A stretch of DNA of 10,906 bases from Nitrospirota bacterium (GTDB taxonomy: Bacteria; Nitrospirota; Thermodesulfovibrionia; Thermodesulfovibrionales; UBA1546), in assembly GCA_004298625.1 (NCBI GenBank), contig SCSY01000057.1:1-10906 (forward strand). The letters run 5' to 3'. Shown here in pieces: positions 1 through 6,370 of this stretch (its first letter is position 1; each line of letters starts with the position of its first letter). The position numbers and the translations under genes were made by a program. The notes beneath the pieces were generated by a model that saw only the letters and a program-made list of their open reading frames with translations, made no database searches and was not told the DNA's origin.

Positions 1-344
1 TATTTTGAAGATGGGCTTAACCCTGAAACCCTGACCTTCATTATTCCCCTTCCCTTTGCGGCGACTGCCACCTTTTGGCTTCCGGCAGGCATCCTGGTCA
101 CAATAAATTTGTCGGTGATCTGGTTGGTCATCGAACTCTCGGAATAAACCTCCACTTCAGGGTCTGCCGCCACATCAGTCATCCAGACAACGGAAAAAGA
201 AGTCGGCGTCACATCTGTAATCCTCACGCTTGCCGTCTCAGGGACGGCAAAGGCATTAGAAGCCAGCGCAAGCAGAATAAAACCCGCAACCTGCAAAATG
301 CAGATTTGAGTCTTGAGATTTAAGATTTTAAATTTTCCTTTCAT
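1..344 (-). CDS. Exported fibronectin type III-like protein, N-terminal part (runs off the window)
   Basis: The ATG at 344-342 opens a frame that stays open to base 1, giving about 114 residues, and the gene continues outside the window. Residues 1 to about 37 look like a signal peptide: a basic start (MKGKFK), a hydrophobic stretch (VAGFILLALA) and a likely cleavage after SNAFA. The following segment, VRITDVTPTSFSVVWMTD, then alternating beta-strand-like sequence, is the classic first half of a fibronectin III or purple-phosphatase-N-like Ig fold. The ATG overlaps the stop of the preceding rhodanese-like gene in an ATGA, with an AAAGGG ribosome-binding sequence just upstream. It is therefore the fourth gene of the riboswitch-led operon. 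Such domains usually mediate binding or act as spacers in surface proteins. What follows the Fn3 fold is unknown, so no specific function is claimed. Confidence 0.8.
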   Translation of the reverse strand, partial: MKGKFKILNLKTQICILQVAGFILLALASNAFAVPETASVRITDVTPTSFSVVWMTDVAADPEVEVYSESSMTNQITDKFIVTRMPAGSQKVAVAAKGRGIMKVRVSGLSPSSK

Positions 345-1135
345 TTTCCCTTTGCCGGGCACGTAGGGCAACTATCCCCCATCTTTGGATGTTTATCACT
401 GTCAAATGCGAATGTCTCGTACCCTCCAATCAAGTACCTGACGTCAGCCTTTGAATCAAGCATTATCTCCTGCATATTTTTTTCAATGTCAGCGGATGCG
501 GAAAAAACGAGCACAATCGTCTGAGGCTTCTTAAGTTTGGCCGAAAGGTCTTTGCTGCCTTGTTTTTTGAGCAAGCCTCTGAGGTTTTCGATCCTTTCTT
601 TTATGTCCTTTCCGATAACAGGCTCGCTACCTGAGACCTTTCCCTTTTCAAACTCCCTCTGATCCCTCATATCGAATATCCTAAGTTGAACTTTGTTGGA
701 TATTGCCCATTTAAGCTCATTGGCCGAAACCCCTTTTATCAAAGAACCGGTATCTGCAACAGAATATCCTATTGCCTTCCATGAGTTGATTCCTTCCTGA
801 AGAACATATACCTTCTCATATCCGTTCTTAACAAGAACGTCAGCCGCTTCCTTTGCAGCCTTGATCCCAAGAGAGTCGTCGACTATGACAAATATCTTGC
901 CGGAAGGGAATTTCTTAAAGGTCAAAGAGGCTGTCGGAATATTCACGGAACTCTCTATATGTTCTCTCTTGTATGCCTCCTCGCTTCTCACGTCTATAAG
1001 CCACAGACCGCTTCCCTCCTTGAGCATGTCATAAACCCTTTCCGGTCCTATCCACTGCCATTTTGTTTTACCGGCCGAGTATGCGGTAACAGGAACAAGA
1101 AGAATTAGCAGGGCTGTCAAATATCTCAATCTCAT
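341..1135 (-). CDS. Exported tandem rhodanese-fold protein lacking both catalytic cysteines
   Basis: The protein has 264 residues. I place the start at the ATG at 1135, which overlaps the upstream stop in an ATGA, rather than at the in-frame GTG nine bases earlier. Residues 1 to about 20 form a signal peptide (hydrophobic TALLILLVPVTAYS). Residues about 25-125 are a rhodanese fold with the CH2A-like motif LWLIDVRSEEAYKREHI and the terminal VYVLQEGINSWKAIGY. Residues about 135-245 are a second, more divergent copy (LRIFDMRDQREFEKGKVSGS, then VRYLIGGYETF). In active sulfurtransferases the loop after the central strand starts with Cys. Here those positions read VIVDDSLG (Asp, near residue 86) and LVFSASAD (Ser, near 212), so neither domain should carry persulfide. 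The only cysteines form a C-terminal CPTCP motif (256 and 259), which could bind metal or be redox-active. The protein is probably a periplasmic binding or scaffold partner of its operon neighbours; that role is inference. Confidence 0.85.
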   Translation of the reverse strand: MRLRYLTALLILLVPVTAYSAGKTKWQWIGPERVYDMLKEGSGLWLIDVRSEEAYKREHIESSVNIPTASLTFKKFPSGKIFVIVDDSLGIKAAKEAADVLVKNGYEKVYVLQEGINSWKAIGYSVADTGSLIKGVSANELKWAISNKVQLRIFDMRDQREFEKGKVSGSEPVIGKDIKERIENLRGLLKKQGSKDLSAKLKKPQTIVLVFSASADIEKNMQEIMLDSKADVRYLIGGYETFAFDSDKHPKMGDSCPTCPAKGK

Positions 1136-4100
1136 GGCTTCCACCCGTCCACCCTGTTTATCATGGTTATTATTAATCCATCGCCCTGGCGTATTACGAA
1201 ATTAACTCCTATTGCTTCTTTTCCTGTTGTCTTATCCCTTAAAGAGGCCGTCTCCCAAAGCCCTGACTGGTTATTGAACCTTCTCACGCTCTGGACGTTG
1301 TCATAGCCTATGGAATAAAGCAGGTTGTACGCGTTATATCCGTAAGGAACTGTCAGCATTCCTATGTAATTCGTTCCGGGAAGGAGAGTGTATAATGACG
1401 TCTCTCCGCTGTCTCCGATCTGAATAACTCCGCTTCCTGTTGCATAGAGACCTATGCCCATGCCCTTCTGAAGCAGTATCGTTGTCTCCGGCGACGTCTC
1501 GAGGAATACACCGTTCAAGCTGCTGAACGTAACGATCTTTTCTACCCCGATATTTTCGGGGTTTGCCGCTATAAGGTCTGATGCCTTCGGATATGCCTTC
1601 GCGAGTTTATCTCCTGCGGCTATCAGATTAAAGCCGGGTCTTATCTCCACTTCTATGGGAGGTGATTCCACCTCAAAGTTAGACCAGTATATCTGGTATA
1701 TAGCATCCCTGTCGTCCTGCCATACAAGGACCCCGGTTCCTAAGGCAGGCTCTTCCTGTTTTGCAGAGTTAACGCTTAGCCTTGCTCCTGTCCCTGATTT
1801 GATGTCAAAGAATGAGAGGTTAGGATCATCAGGACCTGTTTCATATTCGATATAGACTAAGGCGTCATTAAGGATTGTTGCCTGGGTGTGGTCTCCAACT
1901 CCATATGTAACCTTTGTCTCGCCGCTTGTGGGGTTCGAGAAGTAAATGTCTCTTTGGCTGTTACTCTCGTCGGTCCATGCGACTGTGTTACCTGATATTA
2001 CGGGCAAGGTCTGGTTATAGATATTGGATGTATACCTTGTTTCAGTCTTTGTGATGAGGTCATATTTATATACCTCTCCAAGGCCGTGCCTGTAATCCTC
2101 CCACGTAAGTATATTCCCTGATATCGAAGGATGTATCTGGTCTCTTTCGTGAGATGTCAGCCTGATCTTTTCTTTTGTATTCAGGTTATATGCAAATATG
2201 TCCCGGTTTCCTGCGCTGTCGTCCTGCCATGACACCCATTCTCCTGATACAACCGGCCTTTCCTGGTTACCGGAATCATTGCTTATCACAAACTCAAGTG
2301 ATTTTGAGAGGTCGTATCCGTAGATATCCCAGTTACCATTCCTCTGATCCTGCCAGACAACTATGTTTCCGCTTATGGAAGGCCTAATCTGGTCGGCAGA
2401 GTTGTTGGTAATATTCGTAGATACGGCTGCCCCGATTTCCTTTGTATAGATGTCCCAGTTACCGTTTCTCTTATCCTGCCAGACGACCTTTGTGCCCGAG
2501 ACCTCGGGATACTGCTGCTCTCCTGTAAGGTTGGGGTCAAGAGCCTGACCTTTAAACCATTCAGTTACAGTAAGATTTAAAGTTGATGTGGATGTATGGT
2601 TTATCGCGCCTCCGCTTAATCCGTCTGTGACGCTTAATCTTGCAGTATATGTTCCTGTAGGGATAAGGACATCGTTTTTGTCCTTGCCGTCCCAGAGGAC
2701 TTTTGTCTCTATGCCTGATGTGAGGGCTAAAGTAAATGTCTTTACAACATCCGCTTCGGAGAACATATCTCCCTTTGATATGTCTATTACCGCCTGAAGC
2801 GTATTGATGTCGTCGGTTGCCTTTACCGTAAAGCTCGTTGTTTTCGCTGCTGTCACACCTTTTGGAGCATGAGGCATGAAGGTCGAAGGAATGGCGTTGA
2901 ATGCGGTTATAACGGGAGCCGCGTTATCGGCATAGAGATTTGTAGATTTTGTAGCTTCCTGGTTGCCTGCTCTATCGATACTGTAATACTCGATTACTGT
3001 ATTTCCGGTTGTTTCTATGTTCATCGGGAGGGCGGGAATAAATGAAGCGTCGGTTCCGACTACCTTTCTCAGCATCTGGTCTACGCCGCTTCCTCCTTCG
3101 TTATCCGTAGCGGTAAAGATTATCTTTGTCTCAGGAGTAATATAGAAAGGATCTCCGGCCTTCGACGGTCCGTCAAAAACAAGGGTGGTGACAGGAGCTA
3201 TCGTGTCATCGGCAGGCGGCGCATAGACAAGGGTATAAGTGCCTGTTACAGAGGAATCCGCCCTGTAGTCCAGAATTTGAAGCGTATATATCCTCTGGTA
3301 ATTGGCGTCAAGTCCTTCGCTAACCCAAAAGTTGTTTGGATCAAGGTGCACTCCGTCTGCCCTTATCACATCAAGCAGCTTAAGCATGCCTTTGGACGGA
3401 TCGGGAAGTTTTGTATAAACCCATCCTGAATCTCCTACAGCTACCGCCATTTCGACATTAGGCTGCTGAGAAGTCGGTCTTGCCGGAGATGATATAACAG
3501 ATATCACAGTCACGTGAGACCTTGCGTCTTCGACCTTTCCTGTATTGCCCGGAATCTCTGACTCGAATATCGCATCAGGGAGGTGCTGTGGATCCTTGTC
3601 TGTGTCCGCGAGAAAATCAAGCCTGCCGTCTCGTCCCGGCAGGTTGACCTTTACTCTATGTATAAGGTAATGGGTATTCGTCTGCTTAAGTATAGACGTG
3701 AGCTCTCCTCCAAGGTCTGATGCATGGGAGAATGTCGCATTAAATTCAACAAACCTTCCGCTTAAGGTGGATATCATCTCCCAGTATCCTGTTGCTATCT
3801 TTTTGCTATCGAGGGTTCCGATATTTACTGTAAGGGAAGGAGAGACAGCGCTGTCATTGACAGAGGCGCCAAGGAGCCTAAAGTCTACAAGGAGGCCCTG
3901 TGCGTTATCCACAATCTTTGGCTGGGCTGAATCTATTTTAAGGCTTCTTGCCGGCCCGTACCCTGAGTTAAGCACCCTTACTGCCAACGGGAATGGCACA
4001 GGAGCCTCTACCTGTGGAGTAAATGGGTTATCTCCTATTACCTCATATGGAAGAAAATAGTCGAGTATTAGCTGTGCTTCGGGTCTCACTGTAATCTTAT

Positions 4101-4557
4101 CCGGGTTTACAGAGACGACTTCCTGCTTACCGTCAACTGTATAAGTAAGAGTTGCTCCTGCCCAGTAGGACACTCCTGCTGGGTCTATCCCGCCTGCTCC
4201 GGGGGATGGGATTATGAGCCAGTGGACCTCAGCAGGGGTAGCAGCTTTTACAACGCCAGTTCCGTCAACAGCGTTTATCTTATTTGTAGAAGAAACACGC
4301 ATAGAGAAAAGATCGTTTTTAACGTTCCCGTTTGCATCCTTAAGAATTACGTCTACTCTTATGTCAGAAAGGTCTTTATCCGGGATGTTATTTGTTATCA
4401 CCATCTTGGCATCAAAGGCTATTCTTTCGAGTGTAAGTTCCTGCAATATCTCTATGCTTACTCTCGAGCAGGCGGTCTCGGCAATGGAGATGGAAGGAAT
4501 AATCGCCACAAGGGCAATCATTACTAATGGTATGAGTTTTATATGCCTGCCGCTCAT
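1132..4557 (-). CDS. Large exported multidomain protein: Ig-like domains, TolB-type beta-propeller, duplicated C-terminal domain
   Basis: This 1141-residue protein starts at the ATG at 4557, which overlaps the stop of the dacB-like gene (ATGA) behind a GGAGAG site. Residues 1-26 are a signal peptide with likely cleavage after SISIA. Residues about 30-440 are beta-rich and not recognised. Residues about 452-545 resemble an OmpL47-type Ig-like domain (DTIAPVTTLVFDGPS, then ATDNEGGSGV and YYSIDRAGNQE). Residues about 548-665 resemble a FlgD-type Ig fold (VLWDGKDKNDVLIPTGTY). Residues about 681-961 hold six to seven repeats of about 42 residues with the consensus QxxPxISGNxVVWQDxRNGNWDIYxYDL, as in TolB/PD40 beta-propellers. 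Residues about 968-1135 are two copies of a roughly 80-residue unit (PGFNLI... and PGTNYIG..., each ending in a glycine-rich strand). No anchor, LPXTG or transmembrane segment is seen at the C-terminus. It is likely a periplasmic or surface binding protein. No enzymatic motif is seen. Confidence 0.88.
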   Translation of the reverse strand: MSGRHIKLIPLVMIALVAIIPSISIAETACSRVSIEILQELTLERIAFDAKMVITNNIPDKDLSDIRVDVILKDANGNVKNDLFSMRVSSTNKINAVDGTGVVKAATPAEVHWLIIPSPGAGGIDPAGVSYWAGATLTYTVDGKQEVVSVNPDKITVRPEAQLILDYFLPYEVIGDNPFTPQVEAPVPFPLAVRVLNSGYGPARSLKIDSAQPKIVDNAQGLLVDFRLLGASVNDSAVSPSLTVNIGTLDSKKIATGYWEMISTLSGRFVEFNATFSHASDLGGELTSILKQTNTHYLIHRVKVNLPGRDGRLDFLADTDKDPQHLPDAIFESEIPGNTGKVEDARSHVTVISVISSPARPTSQQPNVEMAVAVGDSGWVYTKLPDPSKGMLKLLDVIRADGVHLDPNNFWVSEGLDANYQRIYTLQILDYRADSSVTGTYTLVYAPPADDTIAPVTTLVFDGPSKAGDPFYITPETKIIFTATDNEGGSGVDQMLRKVVGTDASFIPALPMNIETTGNTVIEYYSIDRAGNQEATKSTNLYADNAAPVITAFNAIPSTFMPHAPKGVTAAKTTSFTVKATDDINTLQAVIDISKGDMFSEADVVKTFTLALTSGIETKVLWDGKDKNDVLIPTGTYTARLSVTDGLSGGAINHTSTSTLNLTVTEWFKGQALDPNLTGEQQYPEVSGTKVVWQDKRNGNWDIYTKEIGAAVSTNITNNSADQIRPSISGNIVVWQDQRNGNWDIYGYDLSKSLEFVISNDSGNQERPVVSGEWVSWQDDSAGNRDIFAYNLNTKEKIRLTSHERDQIHPSISGNILTWEDYRHGLGEVYKYDLITKTETRYTSNIYNQTLPVISGNTVAWTDESNSQRDIYFSNPTSGETKVTYGVGDHTQATILNDALVYIEYETGPDDPNLSFFDIKSGTGARLSVNSAKQEEPALGTGVLVWQDDRDAIYQIYWSNFEVESPPIEVEIRPGFNLIAAGDKLAKAYPKASDLIAANPENIGVEKIVTFSSLNGVFLETSPETTILLQKGMGIGLYATGSGVIQIGDSGETSLYTLLPGTNYIGMLTVPYGYNAYNLLYSIGYDNVQSVRRFNNQSGLWETASLRDKTTGKEAIGVNFVIRQGDGLIITMINRVDGWKP
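1675..2517 (-). repeat. Tandem beta-propeller blade repeats within the 1141-aa gene
   Basis: Six to seven in-frame repeats of about 126 bases encode the propeller blades. The first two blades share WQDxRNGNWDIY exactly at protein level. Their DNA is nearly identical over about 30 bases (near 2328-2356 and 2455-2483 on the plus strand), which suggests a fairly recent blade duplication. Later blades diverge (WQDDSAGNRDIF, WEDYRHGLGEVY, WTDESNSQRDIY), and the sixth (residues about 890-932) has lost most of the signature. Confidence 0.8.
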
Positions 4558-5957
4558 ATCTCTCCGTTTACAAGTTTGCTTAGAAACCTTCCGGTTACAT
4601 TCCCGCTCAATAGGTCGGCTCCGGGGACATTTACAATATAGGAAAAGGCTATCTTTCTTCCCTTAACTGTATCCGCGTATCCTGAGATAGAGTATGCGTC
4701 GTTTAGTTGCCCTGTTTTTGCCCTCGTGGATTTGTTTACGTAGCCGATGTTTTTAAGAGTGCCTTCACCCCCTGCCGCGGGAAGGCTTTCATAAAATGCG
4801 CTGAACCATGGTTTTTCCGATACGGCCTCCAAAAAGTTAGTCATGAACTCCGATGTGAGGCGATTTTCGTGGGAAAGACCGGAGCCGTCGGCTATTTTTA
4901 TATCGTTTCTGTTAAATGCTATACCGATGTCCCCGATGAATGTTTCAATGGCTTTTGTCCCCTTTTCTACAGTGCCAGGCTCCCCGAATTTTACTGCTCC
5001 AAGCAAGAGGAGAAGGTTTTCGGCTACAACGTTAAGGCTGTTATTATTCATGTCCTTTACTATCTCATGGAGCGGTTTTGATTTTATACGTGATATCTCA
5101 GATACGCTTGAAGGGGTTTTGCTTTTTTTGATCGCGCCTTTAAGAGTGATGCCTTTTTCTTTCAGCAACGTAAGAAACGTTCCAGCCGCATAAATGGCGG
5201 GGTCTTTAAGAGGGAATCTTTTTCTTTCATTTGTTGTTTCTGACGTGATTCCTGCAACTTCATACTCGAGGTCATTTATCTGTCGTATCAGAGGTTTTCC
5301 GTGGGATTTGAAATTTACATTAGCTTCTTCATTCGGGGGATCAAACTTTACATTCGGCGGCCTCCCAAAAACAGCCAAGGCTACGGTATGCATATCGAGA
5401 CCCAAAGCAGAAGGCTGTGAATATGCCGGACCGCTATAGGCGCTCTTTAATCCTTTCGCATCAAAGAGAGTATCATCTGCAAAAATACTTCCGGTTATTT
5501 CCTTTATGCCTTGGACACGTAGATATTCAATGGCTTTTAATAAATCGTCTCTTGAAAGAAAGGCATTGCCCGACCCCTTTATATAAATATTTCCATCAAG
5601 GATGTTTCCATTGATTTGCCCATCATGGGAGATAAGCGTGTCCAGGTCAATTCTCTTCCTGGCATCGGCGTCAAGTATTGCCGCTGCGACAAAGAGTTTT
5701 ACAATCGATCCCGGCACCAAGGGCTCATCATTGGCGTTACCCGATTGCAGGATTTTTTCGCCTGTCTTGAGGTCTACCGCAGAAAATGACCATTTTGCAT
5801 TTGACGGAAGAGAGATTTTTATAAAATCTTCGAACAGGATTGTGTCGACTGAAAATTTCACTTCGATCTGATCAGCCGAAACGCCAAGAGGCATAATGGC
5901 GATAATCAAAACGCATGAAATACATAGCTTTAATGATAAGACTCTAAATTTGCCCAT
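4554..5957 (-). CDS. dacB: D-alanyl-D-alanine carboxypeptidase / endopeptidase, PBP4 type (peptidase family S13)
   Basis: The protein has 467 residues from the ATG at 5957, which follows a purine-rich GGGGGAGGG. A TTG at 5987 would extend it by ten residues, but the ATG sits directly at the start of a good signal peptide (MGKFRVLSLK, a hydrophobic core, cleavage after GVSA near residue 28). All three penicillin-binding motifs are present and in order: SIVK (Ser84, Lys87; nucleophile and general base), SLN (Ser307, Asn309) and KTG (Lys414). The conserved DGSGLSHENRLT segment near residue 358 is also present. Family members act in the periplasm, removing the terminal D-Ala of peptidoglycan pentapeptides and cleaving cross-links, so they trim or remodel the wall. 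The length is close to that of E. coli PBP4. It is the first gene of the riboswitch-led operon and is coupled by ATGA to the propeller gene. This suggests wall remodelling is co-regulated with surface protein export (inference). Confidence 0.93.
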   Translation of the reverse strand: MGKFRVLSLKLCISCVLIIAIMPLGVSADQIEVKFSVDTILFEDFIKISLPSNAKWSFSAVDLKTGEKILQSGNANDEPLVPGSIVKLFVAAAILDADARKRIDLDTLISHDGQINGNILDGNIYIKGSGNAFLSRDDLLKAIEYLRVQGIKEITGSIFADDTLFDAKGLKSAYSGPAYSQPSALGLDMHTVALAVFGRPPNVKFDPPNEEANVNFKSHGKPLIRQINDLEYEVAGITSETTNERKRFPLKDPAIYAAGTFLTLLKEKGITLKGAIKKSKTPSSVSEISRIKSKPLHEIVKDMNNNSLNVVAENLLLLLGAVKFGEPGTVEKGTKAIETFIGDIGIAFNRNDIKIADGSGLSHENRLTSEFMTNFLEAVSEKPWFSAFYESLPAAGGEGTLKNIGYVNKSTRAKTGQLNDAYSISGYADTVKGRKIAFSYIVNVPGADLLSGNVTGRFLSKLVNGEI

Positions 5958-5995
5958 CCCTCCCCCGGGAAAGCTATTTAAGCCCAAATAAAAAA

Positions 5996-6017
5996 GCCTA
6001 CCTCCGAAAAGGTAGGC
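5996..6017 (-). terminator. Intrinsic terminator / attenuator in the leader of the dacB-like operon
   Basis: On the minus strand, GCCTACCT and AGGTAGGC form a perfect 8-bp stem around the loop TTTCGG, followed at once by TTTTTTATTT. It lies about 18 nt after the riboswitch aptamer and about 38 nt before the dacB-like ATG. It would therefore stop transcription before any gene of the operon. The segment AGTAGG at the 3' edge of the aptamer (6028-6033) can instead pair with CCTAC of the left arm. That gives a plausible antiterminator, and makes this the expression platform of the riboswitch rather than an end-of-operon terminator. Confidence 0.9.
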
Positions 6018-6034
6018 ATTATTTCGCCCTACTT

Positions 6035-6120
6035 GCCACTACGGCAGCCCCTCTAACCCTCTTTAGGTTGGTAGCTTTGTGCCCCACGGTTGCCCATGGT
6101 TTACTCTTTTCGGTGGTCGC
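6035..6120 (-). ncRNA. GEMM-I family cyclic-dinucleotide riboswitch aptamer (c-di-GMP-I or cGAMP type)
   Basis: Read on the minus strand, the leader carries the hallmarks of the GEMM-I aptamer in order. There is an AAACC strand entering a 6-bp stem, CCATGG/CCGTGG, closed by a GCAA (GNRA) tetraloop (6084-6099). GGGGCACAAAGC follows (compare GGGACGCAAAGC in the family), then a second stem-loop region with ACCTAAAG/GGGTTAG, and finally GGGGCTGCCG, matching the conserved 3' GGGNUNCCG. Outer bases CCAC and GTGG can close the aptamer. A terminator follows directly. At the position equivalent to the ligand-contacting G20 of the Vibrio Vc2 aptamer the sequence has A (AGAGTAAACC, base 6105), as in GEMM-Ib RNAs selective for 3',3'-cGAMP. 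The family match is from motif order, not a covariance search; the ligand assignment is inference. Confidence 0.72.
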
Positions 6121-6125
6121 TCAAG

Positions 6126-6153
6126 GTTACATCATGCTTTATTATTAAGTCAA
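6126..6153 (-). promoter_or_regulatory. Candidate sigma70 promoter of the riboswitch-led operon
   Basis: On the minus strand, TTGACT (6148-6153) is five of six to the -35 consensus and is followed after 16 bp by TGTAAC (6126-6131), four of six to the -10 consensus. Transcription would begin near 6118-6122, exactly at the 5' edge of the aptamer, as expected for a riboswitch leader. The -10 box is weak and alternative registers exist in this AT-rich stretch. Confidence 0.45.
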
Positions 6154-6157
6154 TATA

Positions 6158-6189
6158 AAAATTGTATCCAAAGGGAAGAAAATTGTATC
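6158..6189 (-). repeat. Direct repeat GATACAATTTT, two copies 21 bp apart, upstream of the operon promoter
   Basis: The 11-mer GATACAATTTT occurs at 6179-6189 and again at 6158-6168 on the minus strand. The second copy ends 4 bp before the candidate -35 box. The 21-bp period is two helical turns, so both copies face the same side of the DNA, as is common for paired activator sites. The repeats are AT-rich and short, so chance or upstream-element function remains possible. Confidence 0.4.
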
Positions 6190-6193
6190 TAAA

Positions 6194-6231
6194 AGCCACA
6201 TTCCTAAAGTTATAACTTTAGGAATGTGGCT
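6194..6231 (-). terminator. Perfect 38-nt palindromic terminator after the Mut7-C gene
   Basis: AGCCACATTCCTAAAGT and its exact complement are separated by TATA, which is itself palindromic, giving a 17-bp stem. On the minus strand the stem is followed by TTTTAGATACAATTTT, a T-run suitable for intrinsic termination. On the plus strand the following bases (ATTTCTTGC) are a poorer U-tract. It separates the rpoC/Mut7-C unit from the promoter of the riboswitch-led operon. Confidence 0.8.
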
Positions 6232-6370
6232 ATTTCTTGCTTCAGACGGGGATTTGCTGGTCAGTTTTTTAAAAAACTTGCGGAAACTGTTAGGGTATTT
6301 AAAACCAAGCTCGGCGGATATAGGAGACGGCGGAAAATATTCAAGTGTTTTTTATCCTTTAACGGTTTTC
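6232..6370. other. Non-coding stretch between the Mut7-C stop and its terminator
   Basis: This 139-bp region holds no convincing gene on either strand. It contains a 16-bp A/T palindrome (AGTTTTTTAAAAAACT, 6263-6278), which could form a weak hairpin. It most likely serves as the 3' untranslated region of the Mut7-C transcript. Confidence 0.5.

Noticed and set aside
1136..1144. GTG at 1144 as the start of the rhodanese-like gene
   Set aside because: The ATG at 1135 gives the same ATGA overlap as the other two junctions of this operon and starts directly at the signal peptide.
4214..4666. Plus-strand open frames over the minus-strand genes (for example 4214-4666, 3698-4060, 9602-10030, 10212-10580)
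   Set aside because: They lie antisense within genes with strong family matches or clear domain structure, have no recognisable domains, and their composition reflects the complementary codons.
5958..5987. TTG at 5987 as the start of the dacB-like gene
   Set aside because: The ten added residues (LNSFPGGG and neighbours) include the ribosome-binding sequence of the ATG at 5957 and precede a normal signal peptide.
5996..6120. Other riboswitch classes for the dacB leader (c-di-AMP ydaO, cobalamin, TPP, c-di-GMP-II)
   Set aside because: Their conserved cores are absent, whereas the AAACC, GNRA hairpin, ACAAAGC and GGGGCTGCCG order fits GEMM-I.
6261..6344. Minus-strand TTG-initiated frame of 27 codons after the Mut7-C gene, with AAAGGA about 10 nt upstream
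   Set aside because: Rare start, very short, no recognisable motif, and it ends in the A/T palindrome; chance is the simplest explanation.
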